A stretch of 64,000 nucleotides of DNA, from contig NW_027473347.1 of the NCBI RefSeq assembly GCF_050947335.1, forward strand, positions 868,001 through 932,000. The letters run 5' to 3'. The position numbers and the translations under genes are program-made. The notes under the pieces were generated by a model, which was not told the origin of the DNA, did not search any database, and saw only the letters and a list, made by a program, of their open reading frames with translations. Below are positions 43,701-59,300 of this stretch, piece by piece. How positions within the stretch are numbered: position 1 is the first letter of the stretch; each line of letters begins with the position of its first letter. The DNA is from Megachile rotundata. Its lineage: Eukaryota; Arthropoda; Insecta; Hymenoptera; Megachilidae.

Positions 43701-46440
43701 ATCACAATCATACAATCACAATCATACAATCACAATCATACAATGACAATCATACAATCACCATCATACAAACACAATCCTGCAATCGCAATCATGGAAT
43801 AACAATCATGCTGTCGCAATCATAGAATCACACTCATACAATCAGAATCATACAATGACAATCGTACAATTACAATCATACAATCACAATCATACAATCA
43901 CAATCATACAATCACAATCATACAATCACACTCATACAATCACAATCATACAATCACAATCATACAAACACAATCATACAGTCACAGTCATACAATCACC
44001 ATCATACAATCACAATCCTACAATCGCAATCATGCAATAACGATCATGCTATCGCAATCATACAATCACACTCTTAAAACCAGAATCATACAATTACAAT
44101 CATACAATCACAATCATACAATCACAATCATGCAATCACAATCATTCAATCACAATCATACAATCGCAATCAAACAAAAACAATCATACAATCACAATAA
44201 TACAGCCACAGTCATACAATCACAATCATACAATCACAATTATACAATCACGATCATACATTCACAACAATACAATCACAATCATACAATCGCAATCATA
44301 CAATCACAATCTTACAATCACAAACATACAGTCACATTCATACAATCACAATTATACAATCACAATCATGCAATCACAATCATTCAATCACAATCATACA
44401 ATCGCAATCAAACAAAAACAATCATACAATCATAATCATACAATCACCATCATACAATCACAATCATACAATCACAATAATACAGCCACAGTCATACAAT
44501 CACAATCATACAATCACAATTATACAATCACGATCATACAATCGCAATCATACAATCACAACCATACAATCACAATAATACAATCACAAACATACGATCA
44601 CAATCATACAATCGCAATCATACCATCACAATCATACAATCACAATCCTACAAAAATAATCATACCATCACGATCATTCAATCGCAATCATACAGTTACA
44701 ATCTCAGAATCACAAACTCACAATCACAATAATACAATCACACCCATAAAATAGCAATCATACATTTACAATCTCCCATAGACAATCATACAATCGCAAT
44801 CATACAGTCGCAATCATACAATCACTATCATACAATTACAATCATACAAGCATAATCCTGCAATCGCTATCATGCAATTACAATCGTACTATCACAATCA
44901 TACAATCACAAGCATACAATCACAATCATACAAACACAATCATACAATCACAATCATACAATCACAATCATACAATCACAATCATACAATCACAATCATA
45001 CAAACACAATCACACAATCACAATCATTCAATCACAATCATACAATCGCAATCATACAATCACAATCATACAATCACAATCATACAATCACAATCATACA
45101 ATCACAATCATACAATCACAATCACACAATCACAACTATACAATCGCAATCATACAATCACAATCATACAATCACAATCACACAATCACAACTATACAAT
45201 CACAATCATACAATCCCAATCATACAGTCGCAGTCATACAATCACTATCATAGAATCACAGTCATACTACCACAGTCATACAATTACAATCATACAATCA
45301 CAATTACAATCACAATCATGCAATCACAATCATACAATCACAAACATACTATCACAATCATACAATCACAATCATACAATCACAATCATACAATGGCATT
45401 CATACAACAACAATCATACAATCACAATCATAAAATCGCAATCATACAATCACAATAATACAGTCACAATCATACAATCTCAATCATACAATCACACTCA
45501 TATAGTCACAATCATACAATCACACTCATACAATCACAATCATACAATCACAATCATACAATCACAATCATACAATCACAATCATACAATCACAAGCATA
45601 CTGTCACAGTCCTACAATCACAATAATAAAATCACAATCATACAATCGCAGTCATTCAATCACAGTCATACAATCACAATCATACATTCACAACAATACA
45701 ATCACAATCATACAATCGCAATCATACAGTCGCAATCATACAATCACTATCATACAATCACAATCATACAATCACAATCATACAATCACAATCATAAAAT
45801 CACAATCATCCAATCACAATCATACAATCACAATCATACAATCGCAATCATACAATCACAATCATACAATCACAATCATACAAAAATAATCATACCATCA
45901 CGATCATACAATCGCAATCATACAGTTACAATCTCAGAATCACAAACTCACAATCACAATAATACAATCACACCCATAAAATAGCAATCGTACATTTACA
46001 ATCTCCCATAGACAATCATACAATCGCAATCATACAGTCGCAATCATACAATCACTATCATACAATTACAATCATACAAGCATAATCCTGCAATCGGTAT
46101 CATGCAATAACAATCGTACTATCACAATCATACAATCACAAGCATACAATCACAATCATACAAACACAATCATACAATCACAATCATACAATCACAATCA
46201 TACAATCACAATCATACAATCACAATCATACAAACACAATCCTGCAACCGCAATCATGGAATAACAATCATGCTATCGCAATCATAGAATCACACTCATA
46301 CAATCAGAATCATACAATCACAATCATACAATTACAATCATACAATCACAAGCATACAATCGCAATCATACAATCACAATCATACAATCACAATCATACA
46401 ATCACAATCATACAATCACAATCATACAAACACAATCATA
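40771..46440. repeat. Large tandem duplication D2, right copy (about 5.67 kb)
   Basis: This copy starts with ACATTCACAATCAT at 40,772 and returns to the same kind of junction near 46,440. Monomer order follows the left copy throughout. A one-monomer loss near 45.1 kb moves everything after it to an offset of 5,654. Cassettes at 46,241 (CCTGCAACCG) and 40,587 correspond. Confidence 0.88.
44872..45984 (+). other. 370-codon open frame, longest in window, judged non-coding
   Basis: An ATG at 44,872 opens a frame that ends at the TAG of the AAAATAG monomer in a 98-bp cassette. The product would be about 26 imperfect copies of QSQSYNHNHTITII. The homologous frame in the other duplicate starts at 39,204 but stops after 131 codons, because the two copies differ by one 14-bp monomer (near 39.4 and 45.1 kb), which moves the reading into another frame. 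Length is therefore set by chance monomer indels. There is no recognised domain and no independent evidence of expression. Confidence 0.1.
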
Positions 46441-48430
46441 CAATCACAATCATACAATCACAATCATACATTCACAATCATACAATCACAATCATACAAT
46501 CACAATCATACAATCACAATAATACAATCACAATCATACAATCACAATCATACATTCACAACAATACAATCACCATCATACAACCGCAATCATACAGTCG
46601 CAATCATACAATCACTATCATAAGATCACAGTCATACTACCACAGTCATACAATTACAATCATACAATCACAATCTTACAATCACAAACATACAATCACA
46701 TTCATACAATCACAATTATACAATCACAATCATGCAATCACAATCATTCAATCACAATCATACAATCGCAATCAAACAAAAACAATCATACAATCACAAT
46801 AATACAATCACAAGCAATCAAAAGCAGTCATTCAATCACAATCATACAATCGCAATCATTCAATCACTATCATACAATCACACTCATATAATCACGATCA
46901 TACAATCACAATCATTCAATCACAATCATACAATCGCAATCATATGAATACAATCTCCCAAAAACATTGATACAATCACAATCATACGACCATAATCATA
47001 CAATCACAATCATAAAATCACAATCATACAATCACAGTCATACAATCACAATCATACATTCACAACAATACAATCACAATCATACAATCCCAATCATGCA
47101 GTCGCAATCATGCAATCACTATCATACAATCACAGACATACTACCACAGTCATACAATTACAACCATACAATCACAATTACAATCACAATCATACAATCA
47201 CGATCATATAATCGCAATCATGCAATTACAACCATACAATCACAACCATACAATCACAATAATGCAATCACAAACATACAATCACAATCATACAATAACA
47301 ATCATACAATCGCAATCATATAAATACAATCTCCAAAAAACATTGATACAATCACAATCATACAATCTCAATCATACAATCACACTCATATAGTCACAAT
47401 CATACAATCACACTCATACAATCACAATCATACAATCACAATCATACAATCACAATCATACAATCACAATCATACAATCACAAGCATACTGTCACAGTCC
47501 TACAATCACAATCATACAACCACAATCATACAATCACAATAATACAATCACAAACATACAATCACAATCATACAATAACAATCATACAATCGCAATCATA
47601 TAAATACAATCTCCCAAAAACATCGATACAATCACAATCATACAATCTCAATCATACAATCACACTCATATAGTCACAATCATAAAATCACACTCATACA
47701 ATCACAATCATACAATCACAATCATACAATCACAATCATACAATCACAATCATACAATCACAAGCATAATGTCACAGTCCTACAATCACAATAATAAAAT
47801 CACAATCATACAATCGCAGTCATTCAATCACAGTCATACAATCACAATCATACATTCACAACAATACAATCACAATCATACAATCGCAATCATACAGTTG
47901 CAATCATACAAGCACAATCATAAATTCACAAAAATATAATCACAATCATTCAAACGCAATCATACAGTCGCAATCATTCAATCACTATCATACAATCACA
48001 GTCATATAATCACAATCATACAATCACAATCATACAATTACAATCATACAAGCATAATCCTGCAATCGCAATCATGCAATAACAATCATACTATAACAGT
48101 CATACAATCACAATCATACAATCACAATCATATAATCACAGTCATACGACCACAATCATACAATCACAATCATACAATCGCAGTCATACAATCACAATCA
48201 TACAATCACAATCATACATTCACAACAATACAATCACAATCATACAATCACAATCATACATTCACAACAATACAATCACAATCATACAATCCCAATCATG
48301 CAGTCGCAATCATACAATCACTATCATACAATCACAGTCATACTACCACAGTCATACAATTACAATCATACAATCACAATTACAATCACAATCATGCAAT
48401 CACAATCATACAATCACAAACATACTGTCA
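46440..48430. repeat. Higher-order block, related to 52.5-53.9 and 60.5-62.5 kb
   Basis: The segment from the 98-bp cassette at 45.92 kb to about 47.32 kb matches 51.96-53.36 kb at an offset of 6,042 and 59.97-61.37 kb at 14,044. It carries the rare CAAGCAATCAAAAGCAGTC arrangement near 46.81 kb and CATACGACCATAATC near 46.99 kb. Between about 47.3 and 47.9 kb lies a stretch absent at 53.36 kb (574 bp shorter there). Truncated 12-bp monomers lie near 47.17 and 48.38 kb. Confidence 0.82.
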
Positions 48431-51400
48431 CAATCCTACAATCACAATCATACAATCACAATCATACAATGGCATTCATAAAACAACAATCATACAATCA
48501 CAATTATAAAATCGCAATCATACAATCGCACTCATAAAATCACAATCATACAATCACAATCATACAATCACAATCATTCAATCACAATCATACAATCGCA
48601 ATCATATAAATACAATCTCCCAAAAACATTGATACAATCACAGCCATACAATCACAATAATACAATAACAATCATACTATCGCAATCATACAATCACACT
48701 CATACGGTCACAATCATACAATCACAATCATACAATCACAGTCATACAATCACAATCATACAATCACAATAATACAATCACAAACATTCAAAAGCAGTTA
48801 TTCAATCACAATCATACAATCGCAATCATTCAATCACTATCATACAATCACACTCATATAATCACGATCATACAATCACAATCATACAATCACAATCATA
48901 AAATCGCAATCATACAACCACAATAATACAGTCACAATCATACAATCTCAATCATACAATCACACTCATATAGTCACAATCATACAATCACACTCATACA
49001 ATCACAATCATACAATCACAATCATACAATCACAATCATACAATCACAATCATACAATCACAAGCATACTGTCACAGTCCTACAATCACAATAATAAAAT
49101 CACAATCATACAATCGCAGTCATTCAATCACAGTCATACAATCACAATCATACATTCACAACAATACAATCACAATCATACAATCGCAATCATACAGTCG
49201 CAATCATACAATCACTATCATACAATCACAATCATACAATCACAATCATACAATCACAATCATAAAATCACAATCATCCAATCACAATCATACAATCACA
49301 ATCATACAATCGCAATCATACAATCACAATCATACAATCACAATCATACAAAAATAATCATACCATCACGATCATACAATCGCAATCATACAGTTACAAT
49401 CTCAGAATCACAAACTCACAATCACAATAATACAATCACACCCATAAAATAGCAATCGTACATTTACAATCTCCCATAGACAATCATACAATCGCAATCA
49501 TACAGTCGCAATCATACAATCACTATCATACAATTACAATCATACAAGCATAATCCTGCAATCGGTATCATGCAATAACAATCGTACTATCACAATCATA
49601 CAATCACAAGCATACAATCACAATCATACAAACACAATCATACAATCACAATCATACAATCACAATCATACAATCACAATCATACAATCACAATCATACA
49701 AACACAATCCTGCAACCGCAATCATGGAATAACAATCATGCTATCGCAATCATAGAATCACACTCATACAATCAGAATCATACAATCACAATCATACAAT
49801 TACAATCATACAATCACAAGCATACAATCGCAATCATACAATCACAATCATACAATCACAATCATACAATCACAATCATACAATCACAATCATACAAACA
49901 CAATCATACAATCACAATCATACAATCACAATCATACATTCACAATCATACAATCACAATCATACAATCACAATCATACAATCACAATAATACAATCACA
50001 ATCATACAATCACAATCATACAACCGCAATCATACAGTCGCAATCATACAATCACTATCATAAGATCACAGTCATACTACCACAGTCATACAATTACAAT
50101 CATACAATCACAATCTTACAATCACAAACATACAATCACATTCATACAATCACAATTATACAATCACAATCATGCAATCACAATCATTCAATCACAATCA
50201 TACAATCGCAATCAAACAAAAACAATCATACAATCACAATAATACAATCACAAGCAATCAAAAGCAGTCATTCAATCACAATCATACAATCGCAATCATT
50301 CAATCACTATCATACAATCACAATCATACAATCACAATCATACAAACACAATCCTGCAACCGCAATCATGGAATAACAATCATGCTATGGCAATCATAGA
50401 ATCACACTCATACAATCAGAATCATACAATCACAATCATACAATTACAATCATACAATCACAAGCATACAATCGCAATCATACAATCACAATCATACAAT
50501 CACAATCATACAATCACAATCATACAATCACAAGCATAATGTCACAGTCCTACAATCACAATAATAAAATCACAATCATACAATCGCAGTCATTCAATCA
50601 CAGTCATACAATCACAATCATACATTCACAACAATACAATCACAATCATGCAATCGCAATCATACAGTTGCAATCATACAAGCACAATCATACATTCACA
50701 AAAATATAATCACAATCATTCAAACGCAATCATACAGTCGCAATCATTCAATCACTATCATACAATCACAGTCATATAATCACAATCATACAATCACAAT
50801 CATACAATTACAATCATACAAGCATAATCCTGCAATCGCAATCATGCAATAACAATCATACTATAACAGTCATACAATCACAATCATACAATCACAATCA
50901 TATAATCACAGTCATACGACCACAATCATACAATCACAATCATACAATCGCAGTCATACAATCACAATCATACAATCACAATCATACATTCACAACAATA
51001 CAATCACAATCATACAATCACAATCATACATTCACAACAATACAATCACAATCATACAATCCCAATCATGCAGTCGCAATCATACAATCACTATCATACA
51101 ATCACAGTCATACTACCACAGTCATACAATTACAATCATACAATCACAATTACAATCACAATCATGCAATCACAATCATACAATCACAAACATACTGTCA
51201 CAATCCTACAATCACAATCATACAATCACAATCATACAATGGCATTCATAAAACAACAATCATACAATCACAATCATAAAATCGCAATCATACAATCGCA
51301 CTCATAAAATCACAATCATACAATCACAATCATACAATCACAATCATTCAATCACAATCATACAATCGCAATCATATAAATACAATCTCCCAAAAACATT

Positions 51401-51960
51401 GATACAATCACAGCCATACAATCACAATAATACAATAACAATCATACTATCGCAATCATACAATCACACTCATACGGTCACAATCATACAATCACAATCA
51501 TACAATCACAGTCATACAATCACAATCATACAATCACAATAATACAATCACAAACATTCAAAAGCAGTTATTCAATCACAATCATACAATCGCAATCATT
51601 CAATCACTATCATACAATCACACTCATATAATCACGATCATACAATCACAATCATACAATCACAATCATAAAATCGCAATCATACAACCACAATAATACA
51701 GTCACAATCATACAATCTCAATCATACAATCACACTCATATAGTCACAATCATACAATCACACTCATACAATCACAATCATACAATCACAATCATACAAT
51801 CACAATCATACAATCACAATCATACAATCACAAGCATACTGTCACAGTCCTACAATCACAATAATAAAATCACAATCATACAATCGCAGTCATTCAATCA
51901 CAGTCATACAATCACAATCATACATTCACAACAATACAATCACAATCATACAATCGCAAT
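48430..51960. repeat. Nested duplications with 2.77-kb and 3.45-kb spacing
   Basis: The stretch 47.76-49.19 kb recurs at 50.53-51.96 kb at a constant offset of 2,770 (CAAGCATAATGTCAC at 47,761 and 50,531). The stretch 45.6-46.9 kb recurs at 49.07-50.3 kb at an offset of 3,468 falling to 3,440. At about 51.96 kb the copy jumps ahead by 196 bp (14 monomers) straight into a 98-bp cassette. Confidence 0.82.
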
Positions 51961-54900
51961 CATACAGTTACAATCTCAGAATCACAAACTCACAATCACA
52001 ATAATACAATCACACCCATAAAATAGCAATCGTACATTTACAATCTCCCATAGACAATCATACAATCGCAATCATACAGTCGCAATCATACAATCACTAT
52101 CATACAATTACAATCATACAAGCATAATCCTGCAATCGGTATCATGCAATAACAATCGTACTATCACAATCATACAATCACAAGCATACAATCACAATCA
52201 TACAAACACAATCATACAATCACAATCATACAATCACAATCATACAATCACAATCATACAATCACAATCATACAAACACAATCCTGCAACCGCAATCATG
52301 GAATAACAATCATGCTATCGCAATCATAGAATCACACTCATACAATCAGAATCATACAATCACAATCATACAATTACAATCATACAATCACAAGCATACA
52401 ATCGCAATCATACAATCACAATCATACAATCACAATCATACAATCACAATCATACAATCACAATCATACAAACACAATCATACAATCACAATCATACAAT
52501 CACAATCATACATTCACAATCATACAATCACAATCATACAATCACAATCATACAATCACAATAATACAATCACAATCATACAATCACAATCATACATTCA
52601 CAACAATACAATCACCATCATACAACCGCAATCATACAGTCGCAATCATACAATCACTATCATAAGATCACAGTCATACTACCACAGTCATACAATTACA
52701 ATCATACAATCACAATCTTACAATCACAAACATACAATCACATTCATACAATCACAATTATACAATCACAATCATGCAATCACAATCATTCAATCACAAT
52801 CATACAATCGCAATCAAACAAAAACAATCATACAATCACAATAATACAATCACAAGCAATCAAAAGCAGTCATTCAATCACAATCATACAATCGCAATCA
52901 TTCAATCACTATCATACAATCACACTCATATAATCACGATCATACAATCACAATCATTCAATCACAATCATACAATCGCAATCATATGAATACAATCTCC
53001 CAAAAACATTGATACAATCACAATCATACGACCATAATCATACAATCACAATCATAAAATCACAATCATACAATCACAGTCATACAATCACAATCATACA
53101 TTCACAACAATACAATCACAATCATACAATCCCAATCATGCAGTCGCAATCATGCAATCACTATCATACAATCACAGACATACTACCACAGTCATACAAT
53201 TACAACCATACAATCACAATTACAATCACAATCATACAATCACGATCATATAATCGCAATCATGCAATTACAACCATACAATCACAACCATACAATCACA
53301 ATAATGCAATCACAAACATACAATCACAATCATACAATAACAATCATACAATCGCAATCATACAGTTGCAATCATACAAGCACAATCATACATTCACAAA
53401 AATATAATCACAATCATTCAAACGCAATCATACAGTCGCAATCATTCAATCACTATCATACAATCACAGTCATATAATCACAATCATACAATCACAATCA
53501 TACAATTACAATCATACAAGCATAATCCTGCAATCGCAATCATGCAATAACAATGATACTATAACAGTCATACAATCACAATCATACAATCACAATCATA
53601 TAATCACAGTCATACGACCACAATCATACAATCACAATCATACAATCGCAGTCATACAATCACAATCATACAATCACAATCATACATTCACAACAATACA
53701 ATCACAATCATACAATCACAATCATACATTCACAACAATACAATCACAATCATACAATCCCAATCATGCAGTCGCAATCATACAATCACTATCATACAAT
53801 CACAGTCATACTACCACAGTCATACAATTACAATCATACAATCACAATTACAATCACAATCATGCAATCACAATCATACAATCACAAACATACTGTCACA
53901 ATCCTACAATCACAATCATACAATCACAATCATACAATGGCATTCATAAAACAACAATCATACAATCACAATCATAAAATCGCAATCATACAATCGCACT
54001 CATAAAATCACAATCATACAATCACAATCATACAATCACAATCATTCAATCACAATCATACAATCGCAATCATATAAATACAATCTCCCAAAAACATTGA
54101 TACAATCACAGCCATACAATCACAATAATACAATAACAATCATACTATCGCAATCATACAATCACACTCATACGGTCACAATCATACAATCACAATCATA
54201 CAATCACAGTCATACAATCACAATCATACAATCACAATAATACAATCACAAACATTCAAAAGCAGTTATTCAATCACAATCATACAATCGCAATCATTCA
54301 ATCACTATCATACAATCACACTCATATAATCACGATCATACAATCACAATCATTCAATCACAATCATACAATCGCAATCATATGAATACAATTTCCCAAA
54401 AACATTGATACAATCACAATCATACAATCACAATCGTACAATCACAATCATACAAGCACAATCATACAATCACAATAATACAATCACGATTCATACAATA
54501 GCAATCATACAATTGCAACCATACAATCACAACCATACAATCACAATCATATAATCACAGTCATACGACCACAATCATACAATCACAATCATACATTCGC
54601 AATCATACAATCACAACCATATAATCACAACCATACAATCACAATAATACAATCACAAACATACAATCACAATCACACAATCGCAATCACATAAATACAA
54701 TCTCCCAAAAACATTGATACAATCACAATCATACAATCACAATCATACAATCACAATCATACAATCACAATCATACAATCACAATCATACAATCACAATC
54801 ATACAATCACAATCATACAATCGCAAACATACTGTCACAATCCTACAATCATAATCATACAATCACAATCATACAATCACAATCATACATTTGCATTCAT

Positions 54901-55382
54901 ACAATAACAATCATACAATCACAATCATAAAATCGCAATCATACAATCGCACTCATACAATCACAATCATACAATCACAATCATACAATCACAATCATTC
55001 AATCACAATCATACAATCGCAATCATATAAATACAATCTCCCAAAAACAATCATACAATCACAATCATACAATCACAATAATACAGTCACAATCATACAA
55101 TCACAACCATACAATCACAATCATAAAATCACAATCATACAATCACAATCATACAACCACCATCATACCATCACGATCATACAATCGCAATCATACAATT
55201 ACAATCTCAGAATCACAAACTCGCAATCACAATAATACAATCACACCCATAAAATAGCAATCATACATTTACAATCTCCCATACACAATCATAAAATCAC
55301 AATATAACAGTCAGAATCAAACAAATACAATCATACAACCACAATCGTACACTCCCAATCATACAATCACACTCATACCGTC
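51800..55382. repeat. Recent duplication D4, left copy
   Basis: Positions 51.8-53.34 kb match 59.8-61.34 kb at an offset of 8,002, and 53,363-55,382 match 61,981-64,000 at 8,618 with no length change over 2,020 bp. Shared private variants include CAATGATACT near 53.55 kb, CACAACCATATAATC near 54.61 kb, CAATAATACAATCACGATTC near 54.47 kb and CAGTCAGAATCAAAC near 55.31 kb. This copy lacks 616 bp (44 monomers) present at 61,365-61,980. Confidence 0.87.
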
Positions 55383-58300
55383 ACAATCATACAATCACAA
55401 TCATACAATCACAGTCATACAATCACAATCATACAATCACAATGATACAACCACAAACATCCAAAAGCAGTCATTCAATCACAATCATGCAATCGCAATC
55501 ATACAATCACAATCATACAATCACAATCATACAATCACAATCGTACAATCACCATCATACAAACACAATCCTGCAATCGCAATCATGGAATAACAATCAT
55601 GCTATCGCAATCATAGAGTCACACTCATACAATCAGAACCATACAATCACAATCATACAATTACAATCATACAATCACAATCATACAATCACAATCATAC
55701 AATCACAGTCATACAATCACAATCATACAATCACAATCATACAATCACAATCATACAATCACAATCATACATTCACAATCATACAATCACAATCATACAA
55801 TCACAATCATACAATCACAGTCATACTACCACAGTCATACAATTACAATCATACAATCACAATCTTACAATCACAAACATACAATGACATTCATACAATC
55901 ACAATAATACAATCACAATCATGCAATCACAATCATTCAATCACAATCATACAATCGCAATCAAACAAAAACAATCATACAATCATAATCATACAATCAC
56001 CATCATACAATCACAATCATACAATCACAATAATACAGCCACAGTCATACAATCACAATCATACAATCACAATTATACAATCACGATCATACAATCGCAA
56101 TCATACAATCACAACCATACAATCACAATAATACAATCACAAACATACAATCACAATCATACAATCGCAATCATACCATCACAATCATACAATCACAATC
56201 ATACAAAAATAATCATATCATCACGATCATACAATCGCAATCATACAGTTACAATCTCAGAATCACAAACTCACAATCACAATAATACAATCACACCCAT
56301 AAAATAGCAATCATACATTTACAATCTCCCATAGACAATCATACAATCGCAATCATACAGTCGCAATCATACAATCACTATCATACAATTACAATCATAC
56401 AAGCATAATCCTGCAATCGCTATCATGCAATAACAATCGTACTATCACAATCATACAATCACAAGCATACAATCACAATCATACAAACACAATCATACAA
56501 TCACAATCATACAATCACAATCATACAATCACAATCATACAAACACAATCACACAATCACAATCATTCAATCACAATCATACAATCGCAATGATATAAAT
56601 ACAATCTCCCAAAAACATTGATACAATCACAATCATACAATCACAATAATACAGTCACAATCGTACAATCACAATCATACAATCACAGTCATACTACCAC
56701 AGTCATACAATTACAATCATACAATCACAATCTTACAGTCACAATCGTACAATCACAATCATACAATCACAATCATACAATCACAATCATACAATTACAA
56801 TCATACAATCACAATCACACAATCACAACTATACAATCACAATCATACAATCCCAATCACACAGTCGCAGTCATACAATCACGATCATACAATCACAGTC
56901 ATACTACCACAGTCATACAATTACAATCATACAATCACAATTACAATCACAATCATGCAATCACAATCATACAATCACAAACATACTATCACAATCATAC
57001 AATCACAATCATACAATCACAATCATACAATGGCATTCATACAACAACAATCATACAATCACAATCATAAAATCGCAATCATACAATCACAATAATACAG
57101 CCACAATCATACAATCTCAATCATACAATCACACTCATATAGTCACAATCATACAATCACAGTCATACAATCACAATCATACAATCACAATCATACAATC
57201 ACAATCATACAATCACAATCATACAATCACAATCATACAATCACAATCATACAATCACAATCATACTGTCACAGTCCTACAATCACAATAATAAAATCAC
57301 AATCATACAATCGCAGTCATTCAATCACAGTCATACAATCACAATCATACATTCACAACAATACAATCACAATCATACAATCGCAATCATACAGTTGCAA
57401 TCATACAAGCACAATCATACATTCACAACAATATAATCACAATCATTCAAACGCAATCATACAGTCGCAATCATTCAATCACTATCATACAATCACAGTC
57501 ATATAATCACAATCATACAATCACAATCATACAATTACAATCATACAAGCATAATCCTGCAATCGCAATCATGCAATAACAATCATACTATAACAGTCAT
57601 ACAATCACAATCATACAATCACAATCATATAATCACAGTCATACGACCACAATCATACAATCACAATCATACAATCGCAGTCATACAATCACAATCATAC
57701 AATCACAATCATACATTCACAACAATACAATCACAATCATACAATCAAAATCATACATTCACAACAATACAATCACAATCATACAATCCCAATCATGCAG
57801 TCGCAATCATACAATCACTATCATACAATCACAGTCATACTACCACAGTCATACAATTACAATCATACAATCACAATTACAATCACAATCATGCAATCAC
57901 AATCATACAATCACAAACATACTGTCACAATCCTACAATCACAATCATACAATCACAATCATACAATGGCATTCATGAAACAACAATCATACAATCACAA
58001 TCATAAAATCGCAATCATACAATCACAATCATACAATCGCAATCATATAAATACAATCTCCCAAAAACATTGATACAATCACAGCCATACAATCACAATA
58101 ATACAATAACAAACATTCAAAAGCAGTCATTCAATCACAATCATACAATCGCAATCATTCAATCACTATCATACAATCACACTCATATAATCACGATCAT
58201 ACAATCACAATCATTCAATCACAATCATACAATCGCAATCATATGAATACAATCTCCCAAAAACATTGATACAATCACAATCATACAATCACAATCGTAC

Positions 58301-59300
58301 AATCACAATCATACAAGCACAATCATACAATCACAATCATACAATCACGATTCATACAATAGCAATCATACAATTGCAACCATACAATCACAACCATACA
58401 ATCACAATCATACATTCGCACTCATACAATCACAACCATACAATCACAACCATACAATCACAATAATACAATCACAAACATACAATCACAATCATACAAT
58501 CGCAATCACATAAATACAATCTCCCAAGAACATTGATACAATCACAATCATACAATCACAATAATACAGTCACAATCGTACAATCACACTCATACAGTCA
58601 CAATCATACAATCACACTCATACAATCACAATCATATAGTCACAATCCTACGATCATAATCATACAATCACAATCATACAATCACAATCATACATTTGCA
58701 TTCATACAATAACAATCATACAATCACAATCATAAAATCGCAATCATACAATCGCACTCATACAATCACAATCATACAATCACAATCATACAATCACAAT
58801 CATTCAATCACAATCATACAATCGCAATCATATAAATACAATCTCCCAAAAACAATCATACAATCACAATCATACAATCACAATAATACAGTCACAATCA
58901 TACAATCACAACCACACAATCACAATCATACAATCACAATCATACAATCACAATCATACAACCACCATCATACCATCACGATCATACAATCGCAATCATA
59001 CAATTACAATCTCAGAATCACAAACTCGCAATCACAATAATACAATCACACCCATAAAATAGCAATCATACATTTACAATCTCCCATACACAATCATAAA
59101 ATCACAATATAACAGTCACAATCATTCAAATACAACCATACAATCACAATCGTACACTCCCAATCATACAATCACACTCATACCGTCACAATCATACAAT
59201 CACAATCATACAATCACAGTCATACAATCACAATCATACAATCACAATGATACAACCACAAACATCCAAAAGTAGTCATTCAATCACAATCATGCAATCG
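54320..59300. repeat. Hybrid higher-order block (9.5-11.8 kb type joined to 16.0-18.5 kb type)
   Basis: From 54.32 to about 56.65 kb the monomer order and rare variants follow 9.53-11.7 kb, for example GCAATCGCTATC and intact CACAAGCAT near 56.4 kb. From about 56.8 kb they follow 16.0-18.5 kb (CACACAATCACAACTAT, then CAGTCGCAGTC). The switch falls in near-identical CATACTACCAC-block sequence common to both parents. Near 59.35 kb a further 350-bp (25-monomer) segment present at 18.47-18.83 kb is missing. Confidence 0.78.
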
